From Phycisphaerae bacterium (GTDB taxonomy: Bacteria > Planctomycetota > Phycisphaerae > SM23-33), in assembly GCA_030745875.1 (NCBI GenBank), contig JASLNT010000090.1:62001-126000 (forward strand): a stretch of 64,000 nucleotides of DNA, given 5' to 3'. Numbering within the stretch: position 1 is the stretch's first letter; every line of letters starts with the position of its first letter. This document shows, piece by piece, positions 46,592 through 56,200 of the stretch. The notes beneath the pieces are model-generated. The model was given only the letters and a program-made list of their open reading frames with translations, made no database searches and was not told the origin of the DNA. Position numbers and translations under genes: made by a program.

Positions 46592-48310
46592 CTACGTTTT
46601 CGTAACGTACACGAAGTACGATCCGCCGAGATCCTTGCCTTCGGCGCTGTTGAACCACGATTGCAGGCGGGGCTTGTCGCCTTTGGTCAGGTTGACAGTG
46701 AACGTCGCCCACAAGTCAGTCGGAGCCATTTTTTTCGTCAGCTCCTTGTCGCCGAGTTTGAGTTTCGCCCCGGCCACCGGACGCCCCGGGATTCCGCGCA
46801 GCTTGTCCTTGGGCAGGACGCCCGAGCCCTTAGGCCAACCGCAAACTTCGATCGTATACTTCCCGGTCTTTTCGACCTGCAGGTCCCAGTAACCGTTTTT
46901 CACGCCGCCTCGAATATTGTGCCAACTGTCCGCGTACGATCCAATCCAGTTGGCTGAGCATAGGAACGTCTCGGGCTCGGTCTCAACGCCTATGCTTATC
47001 GTGTTGATCTCCTTCTGCAGAGGCGTCATTTCAGTTCTCCAGGCGTTGTGATGGTCTCTCATCGCCTTGAGTACGTCGGGATAATCCTTGATCACGTTGG
47101 TCTTCTGCCCGGGATCGTCGGCGATGTTGTACAGCTCCCTGTCGTGTACGAGGCGCCATTTCTTCCAAAGCACCACGCCCGGACGCCGGAAGTCCTTGTA
47201 CTGGATCACGATCTTGCGGTCGTTGAGCTTGTCGATCTTGCCCTTGATCAGCCCGCCGAGCGTAACTCCGTCGAACCTGGCGTGTGCGGGTTTTTTCAGG
47301 CCGCACATGTCCAGCAGCGTGGGCAATACGTCCGTGCTGTGGGTCAGTTCGTCGATATCGCGCGGTTTGTCGAGCCCGGCCGCCGGCCAGCGCAGGAAGA
47401 ACGGAACGCGATGTCCGCCTTCGTAGTATTGGGTTTTGTGTCCTCGCATTCCCGCGTTGAAGATTCTATGCCCTCCAGCCGTCCCGTTATCGGTCATGAA
47501 GATCATGATCGTGTTTTCGCGCAGTCCGGTCTTCTTGAGGAACTGTTCGAGGCGCCCCATGTTCTCGTCGAATTGTGCGATCATGCCCAGGAATCGGTTG
47601 CCCTTGCACATGGCGGCGTATTTTTGCTCGACGATGTGAGGCCAGTGGGGCACGTTGGTGGGAATGTAGCAGAGGAACGGTTGTTTGGCCTTCCGCCTGG
47701 CGGACATCCATTTCATCGCCTCATCAAACCAGACGTCGGTGCAGTAACCCTTGTATTGCTTTCGCACTCCGTTGTGTTCGTAGATGTCGTCGTTGTAATC
47801 GTTGCCCCAGTGGTCGGCCATCGAGGTGATGCCCCAGGCTCCGTGATGCACGGTTTCGTCGAATCCGCGGTCCTGCGGGCGGTAGGGGTTGTTGTCTCCG
47901 AGATGCCACTTTCCGAAGTGCCCGGTTGCGTATCCGCCGGATTTGAACATTTCGGCCATCGTGGGAATGCCTCGCCTGGGCATTGACTTGCCCTGGCAGA
48001 CGAAGACCGCTCCGTTGCGGAAGGCCTGCTGCCCGGTCAGCAGTTCGCCTCGCGTCGGGGTGCACATCGGCGCGACGTGATAGTCGGTGAAACGCACGGA
48101 TTCGGCGTGAAGTTTGTCGAGATTGGGCGTCTTCAGCAACGGGTTCCCGTGACACGACAGGTCCCCGTAACCCTGGTCGTCGGTCAGGACGAGAATAACG
48201 TTCGGTCTCCCCGGTTTGCTTCTCGCTGCTTGCAGGCGGGGCGTCAGACCGGCCAGTCCGAGCGATGCGGCGCCGAGTCCCATTCGCTTAATAAAATCGC
48301 GTCTCTTCAT
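46592..48310 (-). CDS. exported sulfatase with extra C-terminal beta domain
   Basis: 572 aa from the ATG at 48310, which overlaps the upstream TGA (ATGA); an ATG four codons earlier is less likely. Twin-arginine-like leader KRRDFIKRMGLG (2-13). NVILVLTDDQGYGD holds the metal Asp pair; MCTPTRGELLTG gives formylglycine site C83. FGKWHLGD and MTDNGT complete the active site. Beyond the sulfatase core (about residue 440) there is a C-terminal module (TGKYTIEVCGWPKG ... DLWATFTVNL) like a carbohydrate-binding or jelly-roll domain. Substrate unknown. It is translationally coupled to the methyltransferase-PQQ gene upstream. Confidence 0.91.
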   Translation of the reverse strand: MKRRDFIKRMGLGAASLGLAGLTPRLQAARSKPGRPNVILVLTDDQGYGDLSCHGNPLLKTPNLDKLHAESVRFTDYHVAPMCTPTRGELLTGQQAFRNGAVFVCQGKSMPRRGIPTMAEMFKSGGYATGHFGKWHLGDNNPYRPQDRGFDETVHHGAWGITSMADHWGNDYNDDIYEHNGVRKQYKGYCTDVWFDEAMKWMSARRKAKQPFLCYIPTNVPHWPHIVEQKYAAMCKGNRFLGMIAQFDENMGRLEQFLKKTGLRENTIMIFMTDNGTAGGHRIFNAGMRGHKTQYYEGGHRVPFFLRWPAAGLDKPRDIDELTHSTDVLPTLLDMCGLKKPAHARFDGVTLGGLIKGKIDKLNDRKIVIQYKDFRRPGVVLWKKWRLVHDRELYNIADDPGQKTNVIKDYPDVLKAMRDHHNAWRTEMTPLQKEINTISIGVETEPETFLCSANWIGSYADSWHNIRGGVKNGYWDLQVEKTGKYTIEVCGWPKGSGVLPKDKLRGIPGRPVAGAKLKLGDKELTKKMAPTDLWATFTVNLTKGDKPRLQSWFNSAEGKDLGGSYFVYVTKT

Positions 48311-51300
48311 TTTCCGATACATACTATATTCCCGTCCAGCGTTACGATAAATAGTTTGCCTTCAGCGGCGCTCATCCCGTCAAACAACGGGACGCTGTCG
48401 AGTTTGCATTCGCTGAGTTTCTCACCGGTTTCGCACGAGACGACCCGCAGCAGCCCGCCTCGTTTGCCCATCCAGGCTTCAGCTTGGGCCTGCACCTGTC
48501 GGTTGGAATCGTCGTCGGCTCCGGGGAGATGTCCGAGCATTTTCGTTTCGTCGGCCAGGTCGGGCGGTCCGGCGAGGACCAGTTTGCCCTTGCCCAGCAC
48601 CATTGCGTTGACCAGAAGACCGGGCGTCTCGACCTGCCAGTGATGCTTGATCCCTCCGCGAGGGCGTCTTACGCGGGGCTTTCTGGGTTTCTTGCCTTTT
48701 GCCTTGCCTTTTTGTCTGGCCTTCGGGGCGGGCGCCGGTATGGGCTTCGCAATGACCGCCTGAGGCGGTTCCTTGTCGGCGCAGAACAGTTTGTAGCTCG
48801 TGCGCGGGTGCAGCATGTTGCCCAGCGGATCGGAGCGGAAACCGTATATGCGTTTGTCGTCGAACGACATTATCCGCCCGCAGGGGGCCCTTCGTCGCGT
48901 GCCGGCGTATGCGCCCCATCCTTCTCCGCAATCGTCGCCGTAAATCCAGAACGAGCGATGGAACCACGCGTCGTCCAGTAGCCCGGTCTGGCAGAACAGG
49001 TGCTTGCCGGCCGGATTTGCAGCCGCCTTTTTACCCGGTAATGTGGGTCCCACTCCGATCCGCTTGCCTTCAAGATCGAAGTTTTGCTCCTGCATGTAAA
49101 CTCGCTTCCCGTCGCTGGAGAAGATGTCGGGGTTTGCGATTGGCATGTACTTGGCGATGATTCTCTCGTGGAAGTCCTTGCCCGTTTCCGGGTCGATATT
49201 GTCCATCATGTTCTCGGAGATCATCTTGCCCGTTTTCGGATCGAGCACCACCAGACGCATCCCGCCGTCGAAGAACATGTTCCGCCCGGCCAGTGCGTAG
49301 AGCTTGCTGTTGACCACCAGCACCGCGCCGTGCACCGGCCAGACCGATTCGACCTGCTGATACGAGACCATCTGCACGTCCGCCGGAGCAACCAGATATC
49401 GCCAGGCGACGGCTCCGTCTTCGGCGCGCAGGCAATAGACCCGCCCGTCCCCGCATCCGAAGAGAACCGTGTTGTTGTAGATAGTGGGGGCTGAGTCGAT
49501 CCTTCCTCCGGCGGTGAACGTCCACGCGATTTTGCCCGTTGCGGTGTTGATCGCGTAGAGAGTCTGCCGGGGTATCGAGGATACGAACGCCAGTCCCTCT
49601 GAGATCACCGGCTGGGTGAGTTTCCCGCCGATCTTAAGGCTCCACTTCTCGTTCAGGTCGCTCGTTATCGGCGACAGGGTCGATCCGCTCCGTGACGGAT
49701 CCCGCCTGTACATCGGCCAATCCGTCAGCTTGGCGGGTTTGGCTTTCCTGTTGATGATGTCCTTATACACCGGACCGGTTTCGAGGCGATCGGCCTCGGG
49801 CGTCTTCTTCTTCAACGCCGACTCCGGCGACATCGCACAGAAATACTCCAACTTTGACTGGTAGTAGCACGCGCAGGTGTCCGGGGGCTTGTAGAGCAGA
49901 CCGTTGGCGGGCATGATCCCGTATATGCAGCTTCCGCGCACCGAGTGGTGCAGCGTCATTTTCGTGTCGCCAAGCTTGTAGAACTCCGTGCCCATCCCGT
50001 TGGTAAGGAGGTACTGCGTGGTGGCCCGGCTGGGATAGCATCTCGGGTGCATCGGGAACGCGGGCGGGTTGGTCGCCTTGAAATCCTTCTTGATCTTCCC
50101 GGTGTGCAGATCGATCGCCCATATCTGGGTCCCAAGCCTCTGGGCCGTTCCCGTGTGAGCCGACCAGATCAAACCGTCGATCACGAACAGGTCGTTTGGG
50201 CAGTGGTGGCTGGAATGAAGAAGCCTTCCGTTCCAGAGCTCTTTTCCATCCTTTGTCGACAGGGCGGTCGTTCTCACCCCGTTGGCGACAACCAGCACTC
50301 CGTCTGAATAGACTGCTCGGACGGCCCCGCCCGTTCCGACCTTGCCGATCTTCGGTCCGGTCGACGTCCACAACGGTTTGCCCGTCTTGCGGTTCAGGGC
50401 GACTATTCCATTTCCGTTGGAGAAAAACACCTTCCCCTCGCCAAGCGTCAGCGACAGCGGAGCGACCTTGCTCTTGTGCGTCCAGAGCGTTTTGCCCGAG
50501 TCGGCGTTGACCGCCATTACGCTTTCCGGCGGGCCGGTCTGAGTCCAGGCCCACTGGCTGGAGGCCCGTCTGATCTCCCCGTATCCGGTCGATTTGACCG
50601 TAAACTCAACCGGCTTGCGGTTGGGATTCACCAGCAGATAGAGAATTCCGTTGTCCAGGATGATCTCTTCGGTGGATTTGGTCTGTTTGCACGTGCGGAT
50701 CGTTTCGCCGGTCGCCGCGTCGATCACGGTCAGCGGTGCGGTCTGCCCGAACGTTACGTATACGCGATCTCCGACCGCCACCAAACGCCTGGGGAATTGC
50801 CCCGGTCCGCTCTTCAAAGGCCAGTTCTGCGGATGCCAGTCCTTCAACTCCCTCCGCCACAACACCGTTCCGTTAAACGCGTCACGCGCGATCAGAACCC
50901 ACTTGGCGGGCAGAAGAATGTGATTCCGCAGACCTTCGTCTATTACGTAGAACACGCGCCCGTTGGATGTGACCATCGCGTGCATGACGGTCATGAAATC
51001 GTGATTGCGAAGCCACTTCGGTGCGGCCATCCACTGGATGCCGTGCAGCGGGGCGACGGTCTTGTCCAGACCGACCATCGTTCCCTGCGGATCGTGATGG
51101 TAGTGCGTCCAGTCGTCGAGTGCCTCCGGGCGAGGCTTGATGCGTTTCTTTCCGCCCACTATCGCTACGCCCTTCGGCGCCAGGACCCTTGTGATCTCCG
51201 CGTCCGACACCGCCCCCGGGGGCGCTACCACAAGGTTAACCGTATTGTTGCGATAGGGCAGCGTTTTACCGTCGAACTTGCGCGCCGTGACCCTGCCTCC

Positions 51301-51546
51301 GAGCTTCTTGTCGCTCAGGAGTTTCCGCGCCTTGTCTACGTTGTCTGATGAACTGTCCAGGCCCTGGACGATATATCCGTCCCGGGCTCCGAGCGCGGCG
51401 GTGAGCTTACCGTCTCGGCAGCCGACGTGTACGATCAGCCCGCCTGTCAGGCCCGATTGCTTGAGAATCTCAGCGGCGGATTCAGCCCGCACATTCTGAG
51501 ACAAGACCAGGCACATCCCCGTCAGCAACGCTACTTTAATTCTCAT
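48307..51546 (-). CDS. signal-peptide protein: class I methyltransferase fold fused to PQQ-like propeller
   Basis: 1079 aa from the ATG at 51546, set by AGGAG eight bases upstream; the longer frame to 51621 is not supported. Leader RIKVALLTGMCLVLSQNVRAE. Residues about 30-135 are a methyltransferase-like domain: IVHVGCRDGKL (motif I with GCRDG), VQGLDSSSD and ITRVLAPKG. The PQQ-like propeller begins at ALDDWTHYHHDPQGT. The middle Cys pattern HPRC, RGSC and TCAC parallels the gene at 33814. Near the C-terminus a Lys/Pro-rich loop (KARQKGKAKGKKPRKPRV) interrupts the propeller. Coupled to the downstream sulfatase by an ATGA overlap. Function unknown. Confidence 0.82.
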   Translation of the reverse strand: MRIKVALLTGMCLVLSQNVRAESAAEILKQSGLTGGLIVHVGCRDGKLTAALGARDGYIVQGLDSSSDNVDKARKLLSDKKLGGRVTARKFDGKTLPYRNNTVNLVVAPPGAVSDAEITRVLAPKGVAIVGGKKRIKPRPEALDDWTHYHHDPQGTMVGLDKTVAPLHGIQWMAAPKWLRNHDFMTVMHAMVTSNGRVFYVIDEGLRNHILLPAKWVLIARDAFNGTVLWRRELKDWHPQNWPLKSGPGQFPRRLVAVGDRVYVTFGQTAPLTVIDAATGETIRTCKQTKSTEEIILDNGILYLLVNPNRKPVEFTVKSTGYGEIRRASSQWAWTQTGPPESVMAVNADSGKTLWTHKSKVAPLSLTLGEGKVFFSNGNGIVALNRKTGKPLWTSTGPKIGKVGTGGAVRAVYSDGVLVVANGVRTTALSTKDGKELWNGRLLHSSHHCPNDLFVIDGLIWSAHTGTAQRLGTQIWAIDLHTGKIKKDFKATNPPAFPMHPRCYPSRATTQYLLTNGMGTEFYKLGDTKMTLHHSVRGSCIYGIMPANGLLYKPPDTCACYYQSKLEYFCAMSPESALKKKTPEADRLETGPVYKDIINRKAKPAKLTDWPMYRRDPSRSGSTLSPITSDLNEKWSLKIGGKLTQPVISEGLAFVSSIPRQTLYAINTATGKIAWTFTAGGRIDSAPTIYNNTVLFGCGDGRVYCLRAEDGAVAWRYLVAPADVQMVSYQQVESVWPVHGAVLVVNSKLYALAGRNMFFDGGMRLVVLDPKTGKMISENMMDNIDPETGKDFHERIIAKYMPIANPDIFSSDGKRVYMQEQNFDLEGKRIGVGPTLPGKKAAANPAGKHLFCQTGLLDDAWFHRSFWIYGDDCGEGWGAYAGTRRRAPCGRIMSFDDKRIYGFRSDPLGNMLHPRTSYKLFCADKEPPQAVIAKPIPAPAPKARQKGKAKGKKPRKPRVRRPRGGIKHHWQVETPGLLVNAMVLGKGKLVLAGPPDLADETKMLGHLPGADDDSNRQVQAQAEAWMGKRGGLLRVVSCETGEKLSECKLDSVPLFDGMSAAEGKLFIVTLDGNIVCIGK

Positions 51547-51685
51547 GTTATTTGCTCCTGAATCCCGTGTAGTGTCCACCTGCCAAACGCCACAATACCG
51601 CCAACCATTGCATCGGAGCAAGCCCCCGCGATATGATTAGCTCACAGGCCCGAACTCACCGGGCCGCAATGAAAGGGCAATACGC

Positions 51686-53113
51686 ATGGTCGTTAAATCA
51701 GATTCCACGCATTCACGCAGAGAATTCCTCAGAATCACCGCAATCGGAGCCGCCGGAGCCCTCGCCTTTTCGGGCACAGCTCGCGCCGCAAAAAAACGCC
51801 CGCCGAACATCGTGGTCATCTTTCTCGACGATTCCGGTTGGGCTGACTTCAAACCGTTCGGAAAGCCCAAATACGACACCCCAAACGTAAAGAAGCTCGC
51901 CTCCGAGGGCACGTGCTTCCATAACTTCCACGTGCCCCAGGCGATCTGCTCGGCGTCGCGGGCGGCGCTGCTTACGGGATGCTGGCCGGGGAGAACAAAA
52001 ATGTTCGGCGCTCACGGACCCGGAGCCCGCGGGCTCGATCCGAAATTCGCCACCACCGGCGAGATGCTCAAAGCCGCCGGATACGCAACGGCCGTTTTCG
52101 GCAAGTGGCACGTAGGCGACCATCCGGATACGCGTCCCCCGGCCCGCGGATACGACGAGTCGTGCGGGCTCATGTACTCAAACGACATGTGGAAGCACCA
52201 TCCCGGTACCCGGAACTTCGACAAGTATCCCCTGAATTTTTGGGACAACGGGAAGGTGACCATCGCAGACGTGACCCCCGAGCACCAGAAGAATCTCACC
52301 ACCTGGTACGCCGAGCACGCCGTGAGTTTCATCAAGCGTCACAAGGACAAACCGTTCTATCTCTACGTCCCGCACTCCATGCCCCACGTTCCGATCTACT
52401 GCAGCAAGAAGTTCGAGGGCAAGAGCGGGGCGGGGTTGTACGGCGATGTGATGATGGAAATCGACTGGTCGGTAGGACAGATCGCCAAGGCTCTCAAGGA
52501 CAGCGGAGTCGAAGACAACACGCTGGTGATCTTCACGTCCGACAACGGTCCGTGGGTTTCGTACGGCAACCACGCGGGCACGACCCCGTACCGCCAGGCC
52601 AAAGCCACCGGTTTCGACGGCGGGATTCGCAGCGCCTGCGTTATGAAGCTGCCCGGGAAGATCAAAGCAGGTGCGGTATCGCAGAAAATGCTGTGCACGA
52701 TCGATCTGTTGCCCACTTTCGCCCATCTCAGCGGAGCGAAACTTCCCGGGAACACTATCGACGGGAAGAACGTCTGGGACCTTATCACCGACAAGCCCGG
52801 CGCCAAGAACCCCCACGCGTACTATCCGTTCTCCACCGGGCGAACGTTCGAGGGCGTGATATCAGGCGATGGGAAATGGAAGCTGCACCTGCCCCACGGT
52901 TACCGAAAACTGAAGACCCCGGGCAAGGACGGTAAGCCCGGGCGGTACGAGGGCAAGCGGATTGAACTGTCGCTGTTCGACATGGAGAACGATCCGTACG
53001 AGAGCAAGAACGTGATAAAGGACCACCCCGAAACAGCCGCGAAACTCAAGGCTCTCGCCGACAAACACAAAGAGAAGTTCTTCGCCCGCCGCCCGAAGAA
53101 GAAACGAAACTAA
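51686..53113 (+). CDS. exported sulfatase with CSASR active-site motif
   Basis: 475 aa. Leader with SRREFLRITAIG (10-21), a twin-arginine signal. NIVVIFLDDSGWAD carries the metal Asp pair. The formylglycine motif is ICSASRAALLTG with C88; Ala takes the place of the usual Pro, a known accepted variant (CxAxR). VFGKWHVGD and TSDNGPWVSYG complete the site. The protein is shorter than the other three sulfatases. The C-terminus is basic. Activity would require cytoplasmic formylglycine formation before Tat export. It is divergent from the 48307 methyltransferase-PQQ gene. Confidence 0.9.
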   Translation: MVVKSDSTHSRREFLRITAIGAAGALAFSGTARAAKKRPPNIVVIFLDDSGWADFKPFGKPKYDTPNVKKLASEGTCFHNFHVPQAICSASRAALLTGCWPGRTKMFGAHGPGARGLDPKFATTGEMLKAAGYATAVFGKWHVGDHPDTRPPARGYDESCGLMYSNDMWKHHPGTRNFDKYPLNFWDNGKVTIADVTPEHQKNLTTWYAEHAVSFIKRHKDKPFYLYVPHSMPHVPIYCSKKFEGKSGAGLYGDVMMEIDWSVGQIAKALKDSGVEDNTLVIFTSDNGPWVSYGNHAGTTPYRQAKATGFDGGIRSACVMKLPGKIKAGAVSQKMLCTIDLLPTFAHLSGAKLPGNTIDGKNVWDLITDKPGAKNPHAYYPFSTGRTFEGVISGDGKWKLHLPHGYRKLKTPGKDGKPGRYEGKRIELSLFDMENDPYESKNVIKDHPETAAKLKALADKHKEKFFARRPKKKRN

Positions 53114-53223
53114 CGCACCCGGCGTTCAAACACCGCACATCGCCGAACGTTTCGACGCGGCGAACAAGTCGCCCGTGACGCCTGAAATGTTCGTGGTTAT
53201 CGCCTTGTCGCCGCGAAGCGGAC

Positions 53224-56200
53224 CTAGGACCTCCCCGGTCGACCGTACATTTCCTGTTGCAGGATTGCCAGGTTTTCTTTGATGCCTCGCGACCAGGGAT
53301 GGTTCGGTCCGTAGGATGCTTCACATATCTTCACCGCGCGTTGATACAGGAGCTCGGCATCTGAGCGACGATTCGTGGACCAAAGCAGGTACGCCAGATT
53401 GTTCAAATCCCTGGCTACGTTCGGATGGATTGGCCCGAAGGATGCTTCATCGATCGCAAGGGCGCGGCGATACAGAGGCTCGGCCTGCGAATGGCGGTTC
53501 GTGTCCTCCAGTAACATCGCCAGATTGTTCAAGCCCAAGGCTACGTTCGGATGGTTCGGCCCGAAGGACGCCGTGTCGATTTCTAAGGCGCGGTGATACA
53601 GCTGTTCGGCCTGTGAGTAACGCTTCGTTACTCTCAGCAATTCCGCCAAACTGTTCAGATCCCTGGCTACGTTGGGATGGTCTGGTCCGAACGAGTTCTC
53701 GTCGATTTTCAAGGCGCGGCGAAACAGCGGTTCGGCCTGCGAATGACGGTTTGTGTCCGCCAGCAGTTGCGCCAGATTGTGCAGACGAATGGCCACCTTA
53801 GGACTGTTCGGTCCAAACGACTCATGGTCGATCTGCAGGGCTTGGCGCAACAGCGGCTCGGCCTGCGAATGGCGGTTCGTGTCCGCCAACAGCCGCGCCA
53901 GGTTGTTCAGACGAATGGCCACGTTCGGATGTTTCGAGTCGAACGACTTGATGTCGATCTGCAGGGCGCGGCGATAAAGCGATTCGGCCTGCGAATGACG
54001 ATTCGTGGCCATCAGCAGCGCCGCCAGATTATTCAGCCGAATGGCTACGTTCGGATGGTTCGGTCCGTAGGATGCTTCGCATATCTCCAGGGCGCGGCGA
54101 TACATAGGCTCGGCCTGCGAATACCGGTTTGTGGACTTAAGCAGATACGCCAGGTCGTTCAAATCTCTGGCGACGCTGGGATGGTCTGGTCCGAACGAGT
54201 CTTCGTCGATTTTCAAGGCGCGGCGAAACAGCCGTTCGGCCTGCGGGCGACGGTTTGTGTCCGCCAGCAGCCCCGCCAGACTGTTCAGACTCGTTGCTAC
54301 GCTGGGATGGTTCGGCCCGAGGGATGTTTCAAATATCTTCAGAGCGCGGAGACACAGTGGTTCGGCCTGCGAATGACGGTTCGTAGCTTTCAGCAACTCC
54401 GCCAGATTGCTCAAACTCGCGGCTACGTGCGGATGGTTCGGCCCGAACGATGCCTCGCAGATATCCAGGGCTCGGCGATACAGAGGCTCGGCCTGTGAGT
54501 GACGGTTGGTGTCCGCCAGCAGCATTGCGAGGTTGTTCAAATTCGTGGCCACCTCCGGATGGTTCGGCCCAAACGACGCCTCATCGATCTTCAGGGCGCG
54601 AAGATACAGAGGTTCGGCCTGCGAATGACGGTTGGTGACTCTGAACAGCCCGGCCAGATTGTTCAGAGCCCTGGCGACCTCCGGATGCCTCTGTCCGAAG
54701 ACTTTTTCCCTTATCGTCAGGGAGCGACGATACAGCGGCTCGGCCTGCGAATACCTGCCCGTGTCATCCAGCAGTGTCGCCAGGTTATTCAAAGCTGCAG
54801 CCACCTCTTGATGGTTTGGCCCGAGCAACGCCTCTTTTATCGCCAGCGAGCGGCGGAACAGCGGTTCGGCGCCAGCGTATTCTGCACATTGCTTCAGGAA
54901 CATGCCCACTTCGTTCAGGCCAAGCGAAAGATCGACATCCGCGCCGGATACGGACTCGCGAGCGTCCAGGGCGCGGGTGTATTCCGCAACCTTGTCGTAT
55001 GCGTCAAGTTGCAGCCAGTAACCCAACAACTCGCGAATCTTCGTGTCCACTTTGAGTTCCATGAACATGTCCAGGTCTACGATGCAGTCTTTCAGTCGCT
55101 CGGGATTGTCCGCCCGGGACAACTGCCAGGGCATTTCATCGACCTTGCGGGCAGTCAGATTACAGGACTCGAAGTAATCGGCAAGGCGGAGATGGGCTCC
55201 ACAGCGGTCGGCATCCTCGACCAAATAGCGATTCTCGACGGCTTGGCGGAGGTAGTCGTGGGAGAAGTTAATCAGGCCGGATCGCGTCACCAGCGACCGG
55301 TCGGCCGCGAAGTGCAGCAGCGACCAGTGGGCGCGGGGCATGGGCTCACCGGCGCTGCCCAGTAGGTCCAGCAACTCAGGTTCGCTCAGACCGCGACGGG
55401 CGGCCCATATCAGCGTCATCGCGTTGCGCACCAGATTCGGACGATCGCGATCGTAGTCGGTTTCGTAGCGATTCAGGATCTGCTCGTAGAGCTGCGGGAT
55501 GTTCTCGGCGGTCAGATACTCGTCTATCTGCTCGCTCAGGCGGTCGTGCGAGCCGACTACGCGGAGCTCGTCCAGAAGCGTCTGGAGGTACAGCGGATTT
55601 GACGATTGCGGCGCCGAGGCGATGCGATTTGTGCGGTCTTCGTTCAGGTTTCGCGTGAACGTCTTGAGATACTCGTCAATGAACCGCCGCCGCTCGTGGT
55701 CTGTCAGCGGCCGGACGGTCATCGTCGGCCAGTCGCGTCTAGCCAGAGCCTCGTTCGATCGCCCGGGCAGCGTTGAGACGATTAACCGGATGTTGGCGGG
55801 GATGGTCGGAGGCAGCCATGTGAGGTCCGGCGCCTGGTCTTTGTCCTCAAGTTGATTCAGTGCGTCGAGTATCAGCACTATCCGCCCACGCATGGCGGCG
55901 ATGTGAAGCCAGCTTGCGAACTCGTCGCGCAAGTCGGAAGGTCTAGTGGGGATGTCTCCGTCGATGTCGAAGCGCCGCTTCAACTCGCCCATAATTCGTT
56001 GGAGCATTACAGCCCAATCGGCGCTGTAAGCCGATGCGCCTATAAAGTGCATCATCAGCGGGGTGTCGCTGTGGTCGCGACGATATTGCAGAGCCCAATT
56101 GGCCAGCAGGGCGCTCTTGCCCGAGCCGGAGTCGCCTCCGACCACCAGCGGGGCGCCCTCGCCGGAGGCATGGTCATCAAGGCGGGCGAAGTATTCGTCG

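Noticed and set aside
53296-54933. CRISPR-like or satellite repeat array
   Set aside because: The units are fully coding, in phase (42 codons) and match kinesin-light-chain TPRs; there are no spacers.
53316-55365. Long plus-strand frames across the TPR region
   Set aside because: They are antisense shadows produced by the 126-bp periodicity of the TPR gene; no start signals or family signatures.
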